Below are positions 23,398 to 31,402 of a stretch of 64,000 nucleotides of DNA, one piece after another. This DNA is from Prado023 sp963706875 (lineage in GTDB: Bacteria; Actinomycetota; Actinomycetes; S36-B12; CAIYMF01), in assembly GCA_963706875.1 (NCBI GenBank), contig CAVPNW010000014.1, positions 166,492 to 230,491 on the forward strand, given 5' to 3'. The position numbers and the translations under genes are program-made. The notes beneath the pieces were generated by a model. It saw nothing but the letters and a program-made list of their open reading frames with translations. It did no database searches and was not told the origin of the DNA. How positions within the stretch are numbered: position 1 is the first letter of the stretch; every line of letters starts with the position of its first letter.

Positions 23398-24657
23398 GTG
23401 GCAACCGAGTCCCGACGAACGCGTGCCGAGGAGCCGGCCGGAAGGCGGCGGCTGTTCGGCGTGCCCGCCGTCGGCGCTGCCGGTCGGGCCGCGCGGTCCC
23501 CCGCCGTGGCCAAGGAGCCGGTCGACGCGGGCGTCCCCCCGGTGCAGCCCGAGATGGGGCCTGCGGGCCACTCCGACGTCCCGGCCAGCGCCATCCCCGA
23601 CGACCTCGCCCGGATCCTGGCGGCACTGAGCACCCCGGCCGTCTGGATCGATGCAACGGACACGGTCGTGTGGGCACACCCCGCACTGGAGGCCCTGCGG
23701 GTGGTGCGCCGTGGCGCCATCAACACCCCCGAGATCGCCAGAATGGTCCAGCGCTCCCGCGCCAGCGACCAGCCCTCGGCCCGCGACCTCACGGTCCGCC
23801 GACCGGGTCGCCGGCAGGCCGGTGTGCGGCTGCGCGTGCGGGTGGCCCCGATGGCCGGCGGCGCGGCCCTGATCCTCGTCGACGACATCACCGAGGCCGA
23901 GCGCCTCGACCACGCCCGGCGTGACTTCGTGGCCAACGTGAGCCACGAGCTGAAGACGCCCATCGGGGCACTGGCGCTGCTGGCCGAGGCGGTGCACGAG
24001 GCGCAGGACGATCCGGAGGCTGTCGAGCGCTTCACGACCCGGATGCTGGGCGAGACCCGCCGGCTGACCACGCTTCTCAACGACCTCATGGACCTGTCCC
24101 GGCTGGAGGGTGTGGAGCCGTTGCAGCCGATGGCGCCGGTGGATGTCGACGAGGTCGTCGCGCAGGCCTGCGACGACGCCCGTTCCCTGGCCCAGGACAA
24201 GGACATCTCCTTCCTGCGCGGAGGTGTCGCCGGGCTGCGGGTGGAGGGGGTCCCGGTCCAGCTCGCGACGGCCGTGCGCAACCTGATCGTCAACGCCGTC
24301 AACTACAGCCCCCCGGCCACGAAGGTGGCCGTCACCACCGGGATCTCCGATGGATCGGTCACGATCGCCGTCACGGACCAGGGCATCGGGATCCCGACGG
24401 TGGAGCTGGACCGGATCTTCGAGCGCTTCTACCGCGTGGACCCGGCGCGGTCGCGGGACACCGGCGGGACGGGCCTGGGACTGTCCATCGTCAAGCATGT
24501 GTGCGCCAACCACGGCGGGGACTGTGACGTGTGGTCGAAGGTGGGGGAGGGCTCCACCTTCACGATCCGACTGCCCGCCCTGAGCGAGAAGGCCGCGAAG
24601 AAGGCGGCCACCCGCACCAGCCGGCCCCGAGCGAGCACCCTCAAGGAGGATCAGTGA
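23398..24657 (+). CDS. senX3: SenX3-like sensor histidine kinase lacking membrane segments
   Basis: 419 aa. The C-terminal kinase core is complete: H-box DFVANVSHELKTPIGAL with the phospho-His, N-box NLIVNAVNYSPP, and the G-boxes DQGIGIP and GTGLGLSIVKH. Residues about 65-165 form a PAS-like domain (TPAVWIDATDTVVWAHP, ALILVDDITEAERL). The N-terminal 60 residues are basic and Ala/Pro-rich with no hydrophobic stretch, whereas mycobacterial SenX3 has two membrane helices. The kinase would therefore be soluble or held at the membrane by partners such as PhoU. It overlaps regX3. Role: phosphate starvation signalling. Confidence 0.88.
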   Translation: MATESRRTRAEEPAGRRRLFGVPAVGAAGRAARSPAVAKEPVDAGVPPVQPEMGPAGHSDVPASAIPDDLARILAALSTPAVWIDATDTVVWAHPALEALRVVRRGAINTPEIARMVQRSRASDQPSARDLTVRRPGRRQAGVRLRVRVAPMAGGAALILVDDITEAERLDHARRDFVANVSHELKTPIGALALLAEAVHEAQDDPEAVERFTTRMLGETRRLTTLLNDLMDLSRLEGVEPLQPMAPVDVDEVVAQACDDARSLAQDKDISFLRGGVAGLRVEGVPVQLATAVRNLIVNAVNYSPPATKVAVTTGISDGSVTIAVTDQGIGIPTVELDRIFERFYRVDPARSRDTGGTGLGLSIVKHVCANHGGDCDVWSKVGEGSTFTIRLPALSEKAAKKAATRTSRPRASTLKEDQ

Positions 24658-25331
24658 CCAGGATCATGGTCGTCGAGGACGAGGAGTCGTTCTCCGATGC
24701 CCTGAGCTTCATGCTGCGCAAGGAGGGGTTCGCGGTCTCGGTCGCCACGACCGGGCCAGACGCGCTGGCGCAGTTCGAGCGGGAGCCGTCAGACCTGGTG
24801 CTGCTGGACCTCATGCTCCCCGGGATGTCGGGCACCGACGTCTGCCGCACCATCCGGGCCAAGTCACGGGTGCCGATCATCATGGTGACCGCCAAGGACT
24901 CCGAGATCGACAAGGTCCTGGGCCTCGAGCTCGGGGCCGACGACTACGTCACCAAGCCGTTCTCGAGCCGTGAGCTGGTGGCCCGCATCCGGGCGGTGCT
25001 GCGCCGCAATGTCGAGGACTTCGAGGACAGTCCCGTGGTCGAGGCCGGCCCGGTGCGGATCGACCCGGAGCGCCACCAGGTGCTCGTCGACGGGCAGGTC
25101 GTGAGCATGCCGCTCAAGGAGTTCGACCTGTTGGAGTACCTCGTGCGCAATGCGGGCCGCGTGCTGACGCGGGGGCAGCTCATCGACCGGATCTGGGGCT
25201 CGGACTACGTCGGGGACACCAAGACCCTCGACGTGCACGTCAAGCGGCTGCGGGCGAAGGTCGAGCCTGATCCGGCCAACCCGGTGCACCTGTTGACGGT
25301 ACGTGGACTCGGGTACAAGTTCGAGGCGTGA
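24654..25331 (+). CDS. regX3: RegX3-type response regulator
   Basis: 225 aa OmpR-family regulator. The receiver has acidic DEE at 8-10, the phospho-Asp in LVLLDLMLPGMSG (about residue 51), the Thr in MVTAKD and the Lys in DDYVTKPFSSREL. The winged helix ends with KTLDVHVKRLRAKVE and VRGLGYKFEA. It controls the phosphate regulon and probably its own operon through the nearby PHO-box-like repeat. GTG 24654 overlaps the senX3 stop and is preceded by AAGGAGG at good spacing. Confidence 0.93.
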   Translation: MTRIMVVEDEESFSDALSFMLRKEGFAVSVATTGPDALAQFEREPSDLVLLDLMLPGMSGTDVCRTIRAKSRVPIIMVTAKDSEIDKVLGLELGADDYVTKPFSSRELVARIRAVLRRNVEDFEDSPVVEAGPVRIDPERHQVLVDGQVVSMPLKEFDLLEYLVRNAGRVLTRGQLIDRIWGSDYVGDTKTLDVHVKRLRAKVEPDPANPVHLLTVRGLGYKFEA

Positions 25332-25337
25332 ACGCGC

Positions 25338-25360
25338 GGCCCCGGGCGCAGGGGCCTTTT
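25338..25360 (+). terminator. rho-independent terminator after regX3
   Basis: GGCCCC (25338-25343), a 7-nt loop, GGGGCC (25351-25356) and TTTT (25357-25360), 7 bp after the regX3 stop. Confidence 0.85.
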
Positions 25361-25393
25361 GGTGTGGTGCGGGGGGATGTCGGTGCGGTGCTG

Positions 25394-25906
25394 CTACTTG
25401 GCCACCGCAGCTGCCGGGCCGTAGCCCTCGTAGTAGCCGACGGCCGGGACCACGGCGACCCTGCGAGTCTCCGAGCCGCCACGCTCGAAGCTGACCGTGA
25501 CGGTCGCGTACGAGCCTGGGGTGACCTTGAGGCCGGTCAGCACGATCTGGTCGGCGGCCGCGCCGCCCACCTGGACGGAGTTCCCCGGCGTGACGGGGAT
25601 GGGGGTCTTCTGCGACGACGTGGTCGGCGGCTCGGTGCTCACCTTCAGCAGGGCGTCGGGCGCCTCACCCTCGTTGATGATCGTCATGACCAGCGACGCG
25701 ACCCCGCTCTCGCCGGCGGGCCCGGTGACGAGCGTGGCGTCCTGGACCTTGATGTCGGCGCCGACCAGGAAGTCGGTGCCGTTCCCGGTGGGTCCCTGGG
25801 TGTTCACGGTGTTGTCGAAACCCTGGTAGCAGCCAGCGGTCGGCAGCACGGCGATGAGGCTGACGGCAAGGGCAACAGTGGCACGGGAGCGAATCACGTC
25901 AGGCAC
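25394..25906 (-). CDS. secreted lipoprotein, PCuAC/DUF461-like beta-sandwich
   Basis: 170 aa. A basic start (MPDVIRSR), a hydrophobic stretch and the lipobox LPTAGC at about residue 26 mark a lipoprotein tethered outside the membrane. The mature part is a beta-sandwich (ADIKVQDATLV, GVASLVMTIINEGEAPDALL, TPGNSVQVGG) resembling the copper-chaperone PCuAC/DUF461 type. The copper-binding Met/His motif is not evident, so copper delivery is not claimed. It is convergent with regX3 and divergent from carD. GTG 25897 is an alternative start. Confidence 0.7.
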   Translation of the reverse strand: MPDVIRSRATVALAVSLIAVLPTAGCYQGFDNTVNTQGPTGNGTDFLVGADIKVQDATLVTGPAGESGVASLVMTIINEGEAPDALLKVSTEPPTTSSQKTPIPVTPGNSVQVGGAAADQIVLTGLKVTPGSYATVTVSFERGGSETRRVAVVPAVGYYEGYGPAAAVAK

Positions 25907-25986
25907 CCTATCGGGTGATCGCCGTCACAGGGCCCCCCACCCCGGCGTGTTAGACTGGGGGTCCACCGGAAGGGGTCTCCTGCACA

Positions 25987-26469
25987 ATGACGTTCAAGGT
26001 TGGCGACACCGTCGTGTATCCCCATCACGGGGCCGCACTCATCGAGTCCATCGAGGTCCGTTCCATCAAGGGGGTCGACCGGGAGTACCTGGTCCTGCGC
26101 GTGGCCCAGGGTGACCTGACAGTCCGGGTCCCCTCCGACAATGTTGATCTGGTCGGCGTCCGTGACGTCGTCAACGCCGAGGGCCTGGATCGGGTCTTCG
26201 ACGTGCTGCGCCAGCCCTACACCGAGGAGCCGACCAACTGGTCGCGCCGCTACAAGGCGAACCTCGAGAAGCTGGCGTCCGGTGACGTGATCAAGGTGGC
26301 CGAGGTCGTGCGCGACCTGTGGCGCCGCGAGCGTGAGCGCGGGCTGTCGGCCGGCGAGAAGCGAATGCTCAGCAAGGCGCGCCAGATCCTGGTCAGCGAG
26401 CTGGCCCTGGCCGAGCACACCAACGAGGACAAGGCAGAGGCCATCCTCGACGAGGTCCTGCAGTCCTGA
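25987..26469 (+). CDS. carD: CarD-family RNA polymerase-binding regulator
   Basis: 160 aa. The N-terminal Tudor-like RNAP-interaction domain begins MTFKVGDTVVYPHHGAALIE and ends near residue 60. The C-terminal helical DNA-binding domain contains NWSRRYKANLEKLASGD and LWRRERERGLSAGEKRML. The conserved Trp that wedges into the open promoter bubble is present in LWRRE. CarD stabilises open complexes at rRNA and housekeeping promoters. It is the first gene before ispD-ispF, the standard actinobacterial order. A GGAAGGGG Shine-Dalgarno lies upstream. Confidence 0.95.
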   Translation: MTFKVGDTVVYPHHGAALIESIEVRSIKGVDREYLVLRVAQGDLTVRVPSDNVDLVGVRDVVNAEGLDRVFDVLRQPYTEEPTNWSRRYKANLEKLASGDVIKVAEVVRDLWRRERERGLSAGEKRMLSKARQILVSELALAEHTNEDKAEAILDEVLQS

Positions 26470-26485
26470 CCCATCGCAGCATGCG

Positions 26486-26517
26486 ACGCCCACCGCCGAA
26501 CCCGGCCGGTGGGCGTT
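26486..26517 (+). terminator. hairpin terminator after carD
   Basis: ACGCCCACCG (26486-26495) pairs with CGGTGGGCGT (26507-26516) around GC-rich loop bases. It separates carD from ispD. Confidence 0.7.
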
Positions 26518-26525
26518 CGTGTCGG

Positions 26526-26531
26526 TAGCGT
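26526..26531 (+). promoter_or_regulatory. candidate -10 element of ispD
   Basis: TAGCGT lies 7 nt before GTG 26539, and the site sits directly after the carD terminator. Confidence 0.45.
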
Positions 26532-26538
26532 GGCCCCC

Positions 26539-27246
26539 GTGGAACCCCGCCCCGTCGTCGCGATCGTCCCGGCAGCCGGGTCGGGTGAGCGGTTGGGTGC
26601 CGGGGTTCCCAAGGCGCTGGTGCTGCTCGCGGGTGAGCCGATCCTGGCCCACGCCGTGCGCGCGCTGGTCGCCGAGCCGAGGGTCGGTCTCGTCGTGCTG
26701 GCCGCTCCCGAGGGGCTCGAGGATGTCATGGCCGAGGTGGCGGCGGGGCGCTCAGGTGGGGTGCCGGTGGTGGCGGTCACGGGTGGGGCGACCCGGGCGG
26801 AGTCCGTGTCGGCGGCCCTGGCGGTCGTCCCGGACGAGTTCGGCGTCGCACTCGTGCATGACGCGGCCCGGTGCCTGGTGCCGGTCGAGGTGGTGTCGGC
26901 TGTCGTCGATGCGGTCCTGGCCGGGGCCGAGGCTGTCGTCCCCGGTGCACCGGTCGTGGACACCATCCGCGAGCTCACGGCCGACGGGAGCTCGCGCACG
27001 ATCGACCGGTCCTCCCTGCGTGCTGTTCAGACCCCGCAGGGGTTCAGCACGGTCGTCCTGCGCCGCGCACACGCGACCGGTGATCCGGCTGCCACCGACG
27101 ACGCCGGGATGGTCGAGGCGCTCGGGCTGCACGTCGTGCTGGTCCCAGGACATCCACGTGCGTTCAAGGTGACGACCGCGCAGGACCTGCTGCTGGCCGA
27201 GGCGATCCTCGCCGGGTCCGCCGAGCTCCGGGAGGGAGAGCGATGA
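26539..27246 (+). CDS. ispD: 2-C-methyl-D-erythritol 4-phosphate cytidylyltransferase
   Basis: 235 aa; transfers CMP to MEP in the non-mevalonate isoprenoid pathway. The N-terminal CTP-binding loop is VAIVPAAGSGERLGAGVPKA (residues about 6-25). Further motifs are GGATRAESVSAAL, VHDAARCLVP and LRAVQTPQGFSTVVLRRA. The GTG at 26539 puts the substrate loop at the usual distance from the start and has a -10 at leaderless spacing. It overlaps ispF by 4 nt (ATGA), so the two consecutive pathway enzymes are coupled. Confidence 0.93.
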   Translation: MEPRPVVAIVPAAGSGERLGAGVPKALVLLAGEPILAHAVRALVAEPRVGLVVLAAPEGLEDVMAEVAAGRSGGVPVVAVTGGATRAESVSAALAVVPDEFGVALVHDAARCLVPVEVVSAVVDAVLAGAEAVVPGAPVVDTIRELTADGSSRTIDRSSLRAVQTPQGFSTVVLRRAHATGDPAATDDAGMVEALGLHVVLVPGHPRAFKVTTAQDLLLAEAILAGSAELREGER

Positions 27247-27749
27247 CTGCGCTGCCGCTGATCGGGATCGGGGTGGACGTGCACCCGTACGCCGACCCCG
27301 CTGAGGGCCGCGAGCTGGCCCTGGCGTGCCTGGTGTGGCCGGGGGAGAACGGCCTGGCCGGGCACTCCGACGCCGACGTCGCAGCCCACGCCATCTGCGA
27401 CGCGCTGCTCTCGGCGGCGGGCCTCGGCGACCTCGGGTCCAACTTCGGGACGGCCCAGCCGCAGTGGGCGGGGGCATCCGGCGCCGCGCTGCTCGGGGAG
27501 ACGCTCGCGCGGGTGACCGCCGCCGGGTTCACGATCGGCAACGTGGCCGTCCAGGTGATCGGCAACCGTCCGAGGGTGGGGCCCAGGCGGGCCGAGGGCG
27601 AGGCCGCCCTGTCGGCCGCCCTCGGGGGTGCGACGGTTCGGCTGTCGGCGACCACCACCGACGGGCTGGGCCTGACCGGCCGCGGGGAGGGCCTCGCCGC
27701 GCTCGCCACCGCCCTGGTGATCCCGGGCCCGGTGAGTGAACCCGGGTGA
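27243..27749 (+). CDS. ispF: 2-C-methyl-D-erythritol 2,4-cyclodiphosphate synthase
   Basis: 168 aa; cyclises CDP-ME 2-phosphate in the MEP pathway and acts as a trimer with zinc. The zinc-binding DVHPY (residues 12-16), LAGHSDADVAAHAICDALL and the CMP-binding TTTDGLGLTGRGEG are present. A family-standard length is reached at about residue 160; the last residues (PVSEPG) are encoded by the first copy of a 14-bp tandem repeat that continues past the stop. Confidence 0.93.
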   Translation: MTALPLIGIGVDVHPYADPAEGRELALACLVWPGENGLAGHSDADVAAHAICDALLSAAGLGDLGSNFGTAQPQWAGASGAALLGETLARVTAAGFTIGNVAVQVIGNRPRVGPRRAEGEAALSAALGGATVRLSATTTDGLGLTGRGEGLAALATALVIPGPVSEPG

Positions 27750-27773
27750 GTGAACCCGGGTGAGTGAACCCGG
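27732..27773. repeat. 14-bp tandem repeat, three perfect copies across the ispF stop
   Basis: GTGAGTGAACCCGG occurs at 27732, 27746 and 27760. The ispF TGA (27747-27749) lies inside the second copy. Confidence 0.9.
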
Positions 27774-27822
27774 GGCGGGGCCCCGGTGCGGGGCGGTGCG
27801 GGGCCGGCCGCCCCCCTGCGCT

Positions 27823-27867
27823 TGTGTCATGGATCTGGTTCGCTTCATGAACCGAATCCATGACACA
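27823..27867. repeat. 45-bp inverted repeat between ispF and cysS
   Basis: Arm 27823-27841 (TGTGTCATGGATCTGGTTC) and arm 27849-27867 (GAACCGAATCCATGACACA) are complementary over 19 nt except for two adjacent positions, around a 7-nt loop. It may be a terminator-like hairpin or an operator; no T tract follows. Its AT content is higher than the surroundings. Confidence 0.8.
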
Positions 27868-27958
27868 CCGGGAGGGTGGCCGGGAGGGTGGCCGCGGTGC
27901 GTTCCGGTCCGCCCCCGGTGGTGGGTTTCGGCGGACCCTCGGGGTGCCGGCCGGCCGG

Positions 27959-27964
27959 TAGAAT
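27959..27964 (+). promoter_or_regulatory. candidate -10 element of cysS-rlmB
   Basis: TAGAAT lies 7 nt before GTG 27972. Confidence 0.5.
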
Positions 27965-27971
27965 CCTCCGG

Positions 27972-29408
27972 GTGAGCCTGAGACTGCACGACACCGCCAC
28001 GCGCAGCACGCGCGAGTTCGTCCCCCTCGAGGCGGGTCGGGTGTCGGTGTACGTCTGCGGGGCCACCGTGCAGTCCGCGCCGCACATCGGGCACATCCGC
28101 TCCGGGGTCAGCTTCGACATCCTGCGCCGGTGGCTGACCGCCTCCGGATATGACGTGACCTTCCTGCGCAACGTGACCGACATCGACGACAAGATCCTGG
28201 CCAAGGCACTCGAGGAGGATCGGCCGTGGTGGGCCGTCGCGGCGCACTACGAGCGGGCGTTCGCCGAGGCGTACACGATCCTCGGGTGCCTGCCGCCCAC
28301 CCTCGAGCCGCGTGCCACGGGTCACGTGCCGGCGATGATCGCCCTGATGCAGCGCCTGATCGACTCGGGCCACGCCTACGCCTCCGACGGTGACGTGTAC
28401 TTCGACGTGGCCTCGTTCCCGGAGTACGGGGCGCTGTCCGGGCAGCGGATCGCCGACATGCAGCCGGCCGAGGACGCGGACCCGAACGCCCGCAAGCGCG
28501 ACGTCCGTGACTTCGCCCTGTGGAAGGGCACCCGCGACGGCGGACCCGGGTGGGAGACCCCATGGGGGGTCGGCCGCCCCGGCTGGCACCTGGAGTGCTC
28601 CGCCATGGCCGGGATGTACCTGGGCAGCGCGTTCGACATCCATGGCGGCGGGCTGGACCTGGTGTTCCCGCACCACGAGAACGAGATCGCCCAGTCGCGG
28701 GCGGCTGGTGACGGCTTCGCCCAGTACTGGATGCACAACGCCTGGGTGACCACAGCCGGGGAGAAGATGAGCAAGTCCCTGGGCAACTCGCTGCTGGTCA
28801 CGGAGGTGGTCAAGCGCGTGCGCCCCGTGGAGCTGCGGTTCTACCTGGGGTCGGCGCACTACCGCTCGCACATCGAGTTCTCCGAGGGGGCGCTGGCCGA
28901 TGCGGCGGCCGGCTACCGACGCCTCGAGGGCTTCGTGCAGCGCGCGGTCGAGCGGGTGGGGCCGGGCGGGGAGCTGGAAGGGGAGCCGGCTGGCGCCCCC
29001 ACGGTCGGAGTCGGCCTCCCGGAGGCGTTCGTCGCCGCGATGGACGACGACCTCGGCGTGCCGGCCGCGCTGGCCGTCATCCATGAGCTGGTCTCCGAGG
29101 GCAACCGGATGCTGGCCGACCGGGCCAGCTCGGATGCCGACCTGGCGACCCTGCTCGGGTCGGTGCGCGCGATGCTGGACGTGCTCGGGGTGGATCCCAT
29201 GGACCCCGCATGGGCTGGCGGCACGGGCACGTCCGATGCGGCGCACGACGCCCTCGATGCCCTGATCAGGGAGCGGCTGGCGGCGCGTCAGGCCGCGCGG
29301 GAGGCCCGGGACTTCGCGGCCGCGGATGCGGTGCGCGACTCACTTCGGGCTGCGGGGGTCCTCATCGAGGACACCCCCGACGGTCCGCGCTGGTCACTGG
29401 AGGCGTGA
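27972..29408 (+). CDS. cysS: cysteinyl-tRNA synthetase
   Basis: 478 aa class I synthetase charging tRNA-Cys. The HIGH-type motif is PHIGHIRSG (about residues 37-45), preceded by YVCGATVQSA whose Cys is a zinc ligand. More zinc ligands follow in GWHLECSAM and VFPHHENEIAQS. KMSKSLGNSL (about 266-275) is the second class I motif. The C-terminal DALR-like helical domain ends AADAVRDSLRAAGVLIEDT. The GTG at 27972 matches the expected N-terminus and carries a leaderless -10. The stop shares one base with the rlmB ATG. Confidence 0.95.
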   Translation: MSLRLHDTATRSTREFVPLEAGRVSVYVCGATVQSAPHIGHIRSGVSFDILRRWLTASGYDVTFLRNVTDIDDKILAKALEEDRPWWAVAAHYERAFAEAYTILGCLPPTLEPRATGHVPAMIALMQRLIDSGHAYASDGDVYFDVASFPEYGALSGQRIADMQPAEDADPNARKRDVRDFALWKGTRDGGPGWETPWGVGRPGWHLECSAMAGMYLGSAFDIHGGGLDLVFPHHENEIAQSRAAGDGFAQYWMHNAWVTTAGEKMSKSLGNSLLVTEVVKRVRPVELRFYLGSAHYRSHIEFSEGALADAAAGYRRLEGFVQRAVERVGPGGELEGEPAGAPTVGVGLPEAFVAAMDDDLGVPAALAVIHELVSEGNRMLADRASSDADLATLLGSVRAMLDVLGVDPMDPAWAGGTGTSDAAHDALDALIRERLAARQAAREARDFAAADAVRDSLRAAGVLIEDTPDGPRWSLEA

Positions 29409-30391
29409 TGGCAGGCAACTCGCAGCGGCGCGGGGCGACCCGCAAGCCGGGGACGAAGAAGGGCCAGGTCGTCGGGTCGGGCGGCCAGCCGCGGCAGAAG
29501 CTCGAGGGTCGGGGTCCGACCCCGAAGGCCGAGGAGCGTCCCGGGCACACGGCCTACCGACGTGCCCGCTCGGCGGAGAAGCACGCCTCCAAGGGCTCGG
29601 GTGGGCGCGGATCGAAGCCCGGTCCCGGGCGCAGCGGCAAGAAGCCGGCCAACGAGTCGGTGGCGGGGCGCAACTCCGTGCTGGAGGCGCTGCAGGCGGG
29701 CATCCCTGCCTCGGCGCTGCAGGTCCAGCAGTACCTCGACGCCGACGACCGCGTCCGCGAGGCGATGAAGCTGGCCGTCGGCCGGGGGATCCCGCTGCTG
29801 GAGACCACTCGTGGCGACCTCGACCGGCTCAGCGGCGGCGCGGTCCACCAGGGAATCGTGCTGCAGGTCCCGCCGTACAAGTACGCCGATCCCGAGGACC
29901 TGCTGGCCGAGGCCTTCGCATCCGGGGATCAGCCGCTGTTCATCGTCCTCGATGGCGTGACCGATCCCCGGAACCTGGGCGCGGTGGTCCGCTCGGCGGC
30001 GGCGTTCGGGGCGCACGGCGTCGTGATCCCGGAGCGACGGGCCGCCGGGATGACCGCATCGGCGTGGAAGACCTCGGCCGGTGCCGCCTCGCGGGTCCCG
30101 GTCGCCCGGGCCACCAACCTGGTGCGCTGGCTCGTGGCTGCGCAGAAGTCCGGCGCGACGGTCATCGGGCTGGCGATGGGCGGTGGGATGGAGCTTCCCG
30201 ACCTCGACCCGGCGGTCACGACCGGACCGCTGGTGATCGTCGTCGGCAGCGAGGGCAAGGGCCTGGGGCACCTGGTGTCGCAGACCTGCGACCACCTCGT
30301 GGCCATCCCGATGGACGCCGCGACCGAGTCGCTGAACGCCGGGGTAGCAGCGGGCATCGCGCTGTACAGCGTGGCCACAGCACGCCGCTGA
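29408..30391 (+). CDS. rlmB: 23S rRNA 2'-O-ribose methyltransferase, RlmB/TrmH family
   Basis: 327 aa SPOUT methyltransferase. Residues 1-82 are a basic, Gly/Lys-rich disordered extension, normal in actinobacterial members. Residues 85-160 form the substrate-binding domain (VAGRNSVLEALQAG). Residues 170-327 form the trefoil-knot catalytic domain with LDGVTDPRNLGAVVRSAAAF, IVVGSEGKGLG and IPMDAATESLNAGVAAGIALY. It probably methylates 23S rRNA at the RlmB position. Co-transcribed with cysS (TGATG overlap), as in most actinobacteria. Confidence 0.92.
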   Translation: MAGNSQRRGATRKPGTKKGQVVGSGGQPRQKLEGRGPTPKAEERPGHTAYRRARSAEKHASKGSGGRGSKPGPGRSGKKPANESVAGRNSVLEALQAGIPASALQVQQYLDADDRVREAMKLAVGRGIPLLETTRGDLDRLSGGAVHQGIVLQVPPYKYADPEDLLAEAFASGDQPLFIVLDGVTDPRNLGAVVRSAAAFGAHGVVIPERRAAGMTASAWKTSAGAASRVPVARATNLVRWLVAAQKSGATVIGLAMGGGMELPDLDPAVTTGPLVIVVGSEGKGLGHLVSQTCDHLVAIPMDAATESLNAGVAAGIALYSVATARR

Positions 30392-30502
30392 CCAGCCTCT
30401 GGGCGATTCGTTCCAGGTTTGCGCGCGCGGAATCGTGCTTGCGTCAACGCTGAGGCGCGTCTGAGGCCGCATTCGCGGGGCGAATCGGGAGGTGGCAGGC
30501 GG

Positions 30503-30508
30503 TAGCGT
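30503..30508 (+). promoter_or_regulatory. candidate -10 element of the esterase gene
   Basis: TAGCGT lies 6 nt before ATG 30515, leaderless spacing. Confidence 0.45.
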
Positions 30509-30514
30509 GCGGGG

Positions 30515-31375
30515 ATGCTGACGGGTCGCGGTGAATCGGTGGACCCGCCCGCTTGGCGCTCGACCATCACGGGGCGGGTCGACGTGACGCACCTGCTGCG
30601 GGCTGGGGAGCGCCGGGCCGTCCGGGTCTACCTGCCGCCGGGCTACGAGCAGGCGGATCGCGAGTACCCGGTGCTCTACATGTTCGACGGCCAGAACCTC
30701 TTCGACCGCACCACGACTGCCTTCGGCATGGAGTGGGGGATCGACGAGACCATCGAGGACCTGGTGGCTGCGGGTCGCATGCCCGGCGTCGTCGTCGTGG
30801 GGATCGACTCCCCCGACGGGCCATCGCGGCGCTACGCCGAGTACACCGCCTGGGACTGGATGCTCGGCGGCGTGCCCGTGGTCGCCGACGGGGCTGCGAC
30901 CGCGGACTTCCTCGTCGAGCAGGTGATCCCCTACGTGCAGGCGACCTACCGGGTCGCCGATGTCCGCGACCGCGTCGGCCTGTCCGGATCGTCGATGGGC
31001 GGGTACATGACGCTGTTCACCGGGGTGCGTCATCCCGAGGTGTTCGGCCGGCTCCTGGCCTTCTCACCGATCATCCTCGATGAGCCGATGGCCGGAGGCG
31101 AGCTGCGCGACTTCATCGTCCACCGCGGCTTCGCGCCCGGGACGTGGGTCTACCTGGACATGGGGGGCGCCGAGGAGCTGTCCTACATCGACCACCCCGA
31201 CCGGGTCGTGGAGAACTTGGCCGAGACGAGGGCAGCGGTGGCCAACTCGGTGAGCCCGCCGCAGCGGTTGGTGAGCCGGGTCATCGCCGGGGCCGGGCAC
31301 GACGAGCTCGCCTGGGGTGCGCGGTTCGGCGAGGTCCTGCTGTGGGCGTTCGCGGGCGGTCCCGAGCCCGAGTAG
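30515..31375 (+). CDS. alpha/beta-hydrolase, esterase D (putative esterase) family
   Basis: 286 aa, no signal peptide. The nucleophile elbow is GLSGSSMGGYMTLF (Ser at about residue 153), followed by acid and His residues in VYLDMGGAEEL and IAGAGHDELAWGARF. VYLPPGYEQADREYPVLYMF near the N-terminus is typical of esterase-D-like enzymes that cleave acyl or glycosyl esters. The substrate is unknown; the nearby alpha-glucan uptake genes and DUF4032 gene may or may not be related. Convergent with the DUF4032 gene. Confidence 0.82.
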   Translation: MLTGRGESVDPPAWRSTITGRVDVTHLLRAGERRAVRVYLPPGYEQADREYPVLYMFDGQNLFDRTTTAFGMEWGIDETIEDLVAAGRMPGVVVVGIDSPDGPSRRYAEYTAWDWMLGGVPVVADGAATADFLVEQVIPYVQATYRVADVRDRVGLSGSSMGGYMTLFTGVRHPEVFGRLLAFSPIILDEPMAGGELRDFIVHRGFAPGTWVYLDMGGAEELSYIDHPDRVVENLAETRAAVANSVSPPQRLVSRVIAGAGHDELAWGARFGEVLLWAFAGGPEPE

Positions 31376-31402
31376 GTCGCCCCAGCCGCGCCGGTCCGCG
31401 GC

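Noticed and set aside
27027..29246. 739-codon minus-strand frame across ispD, ispF and cysS
   Set aside because: Spans three real genes antisense; His/Gly/Arg-rich composition typical of complementary-strand artefacts.
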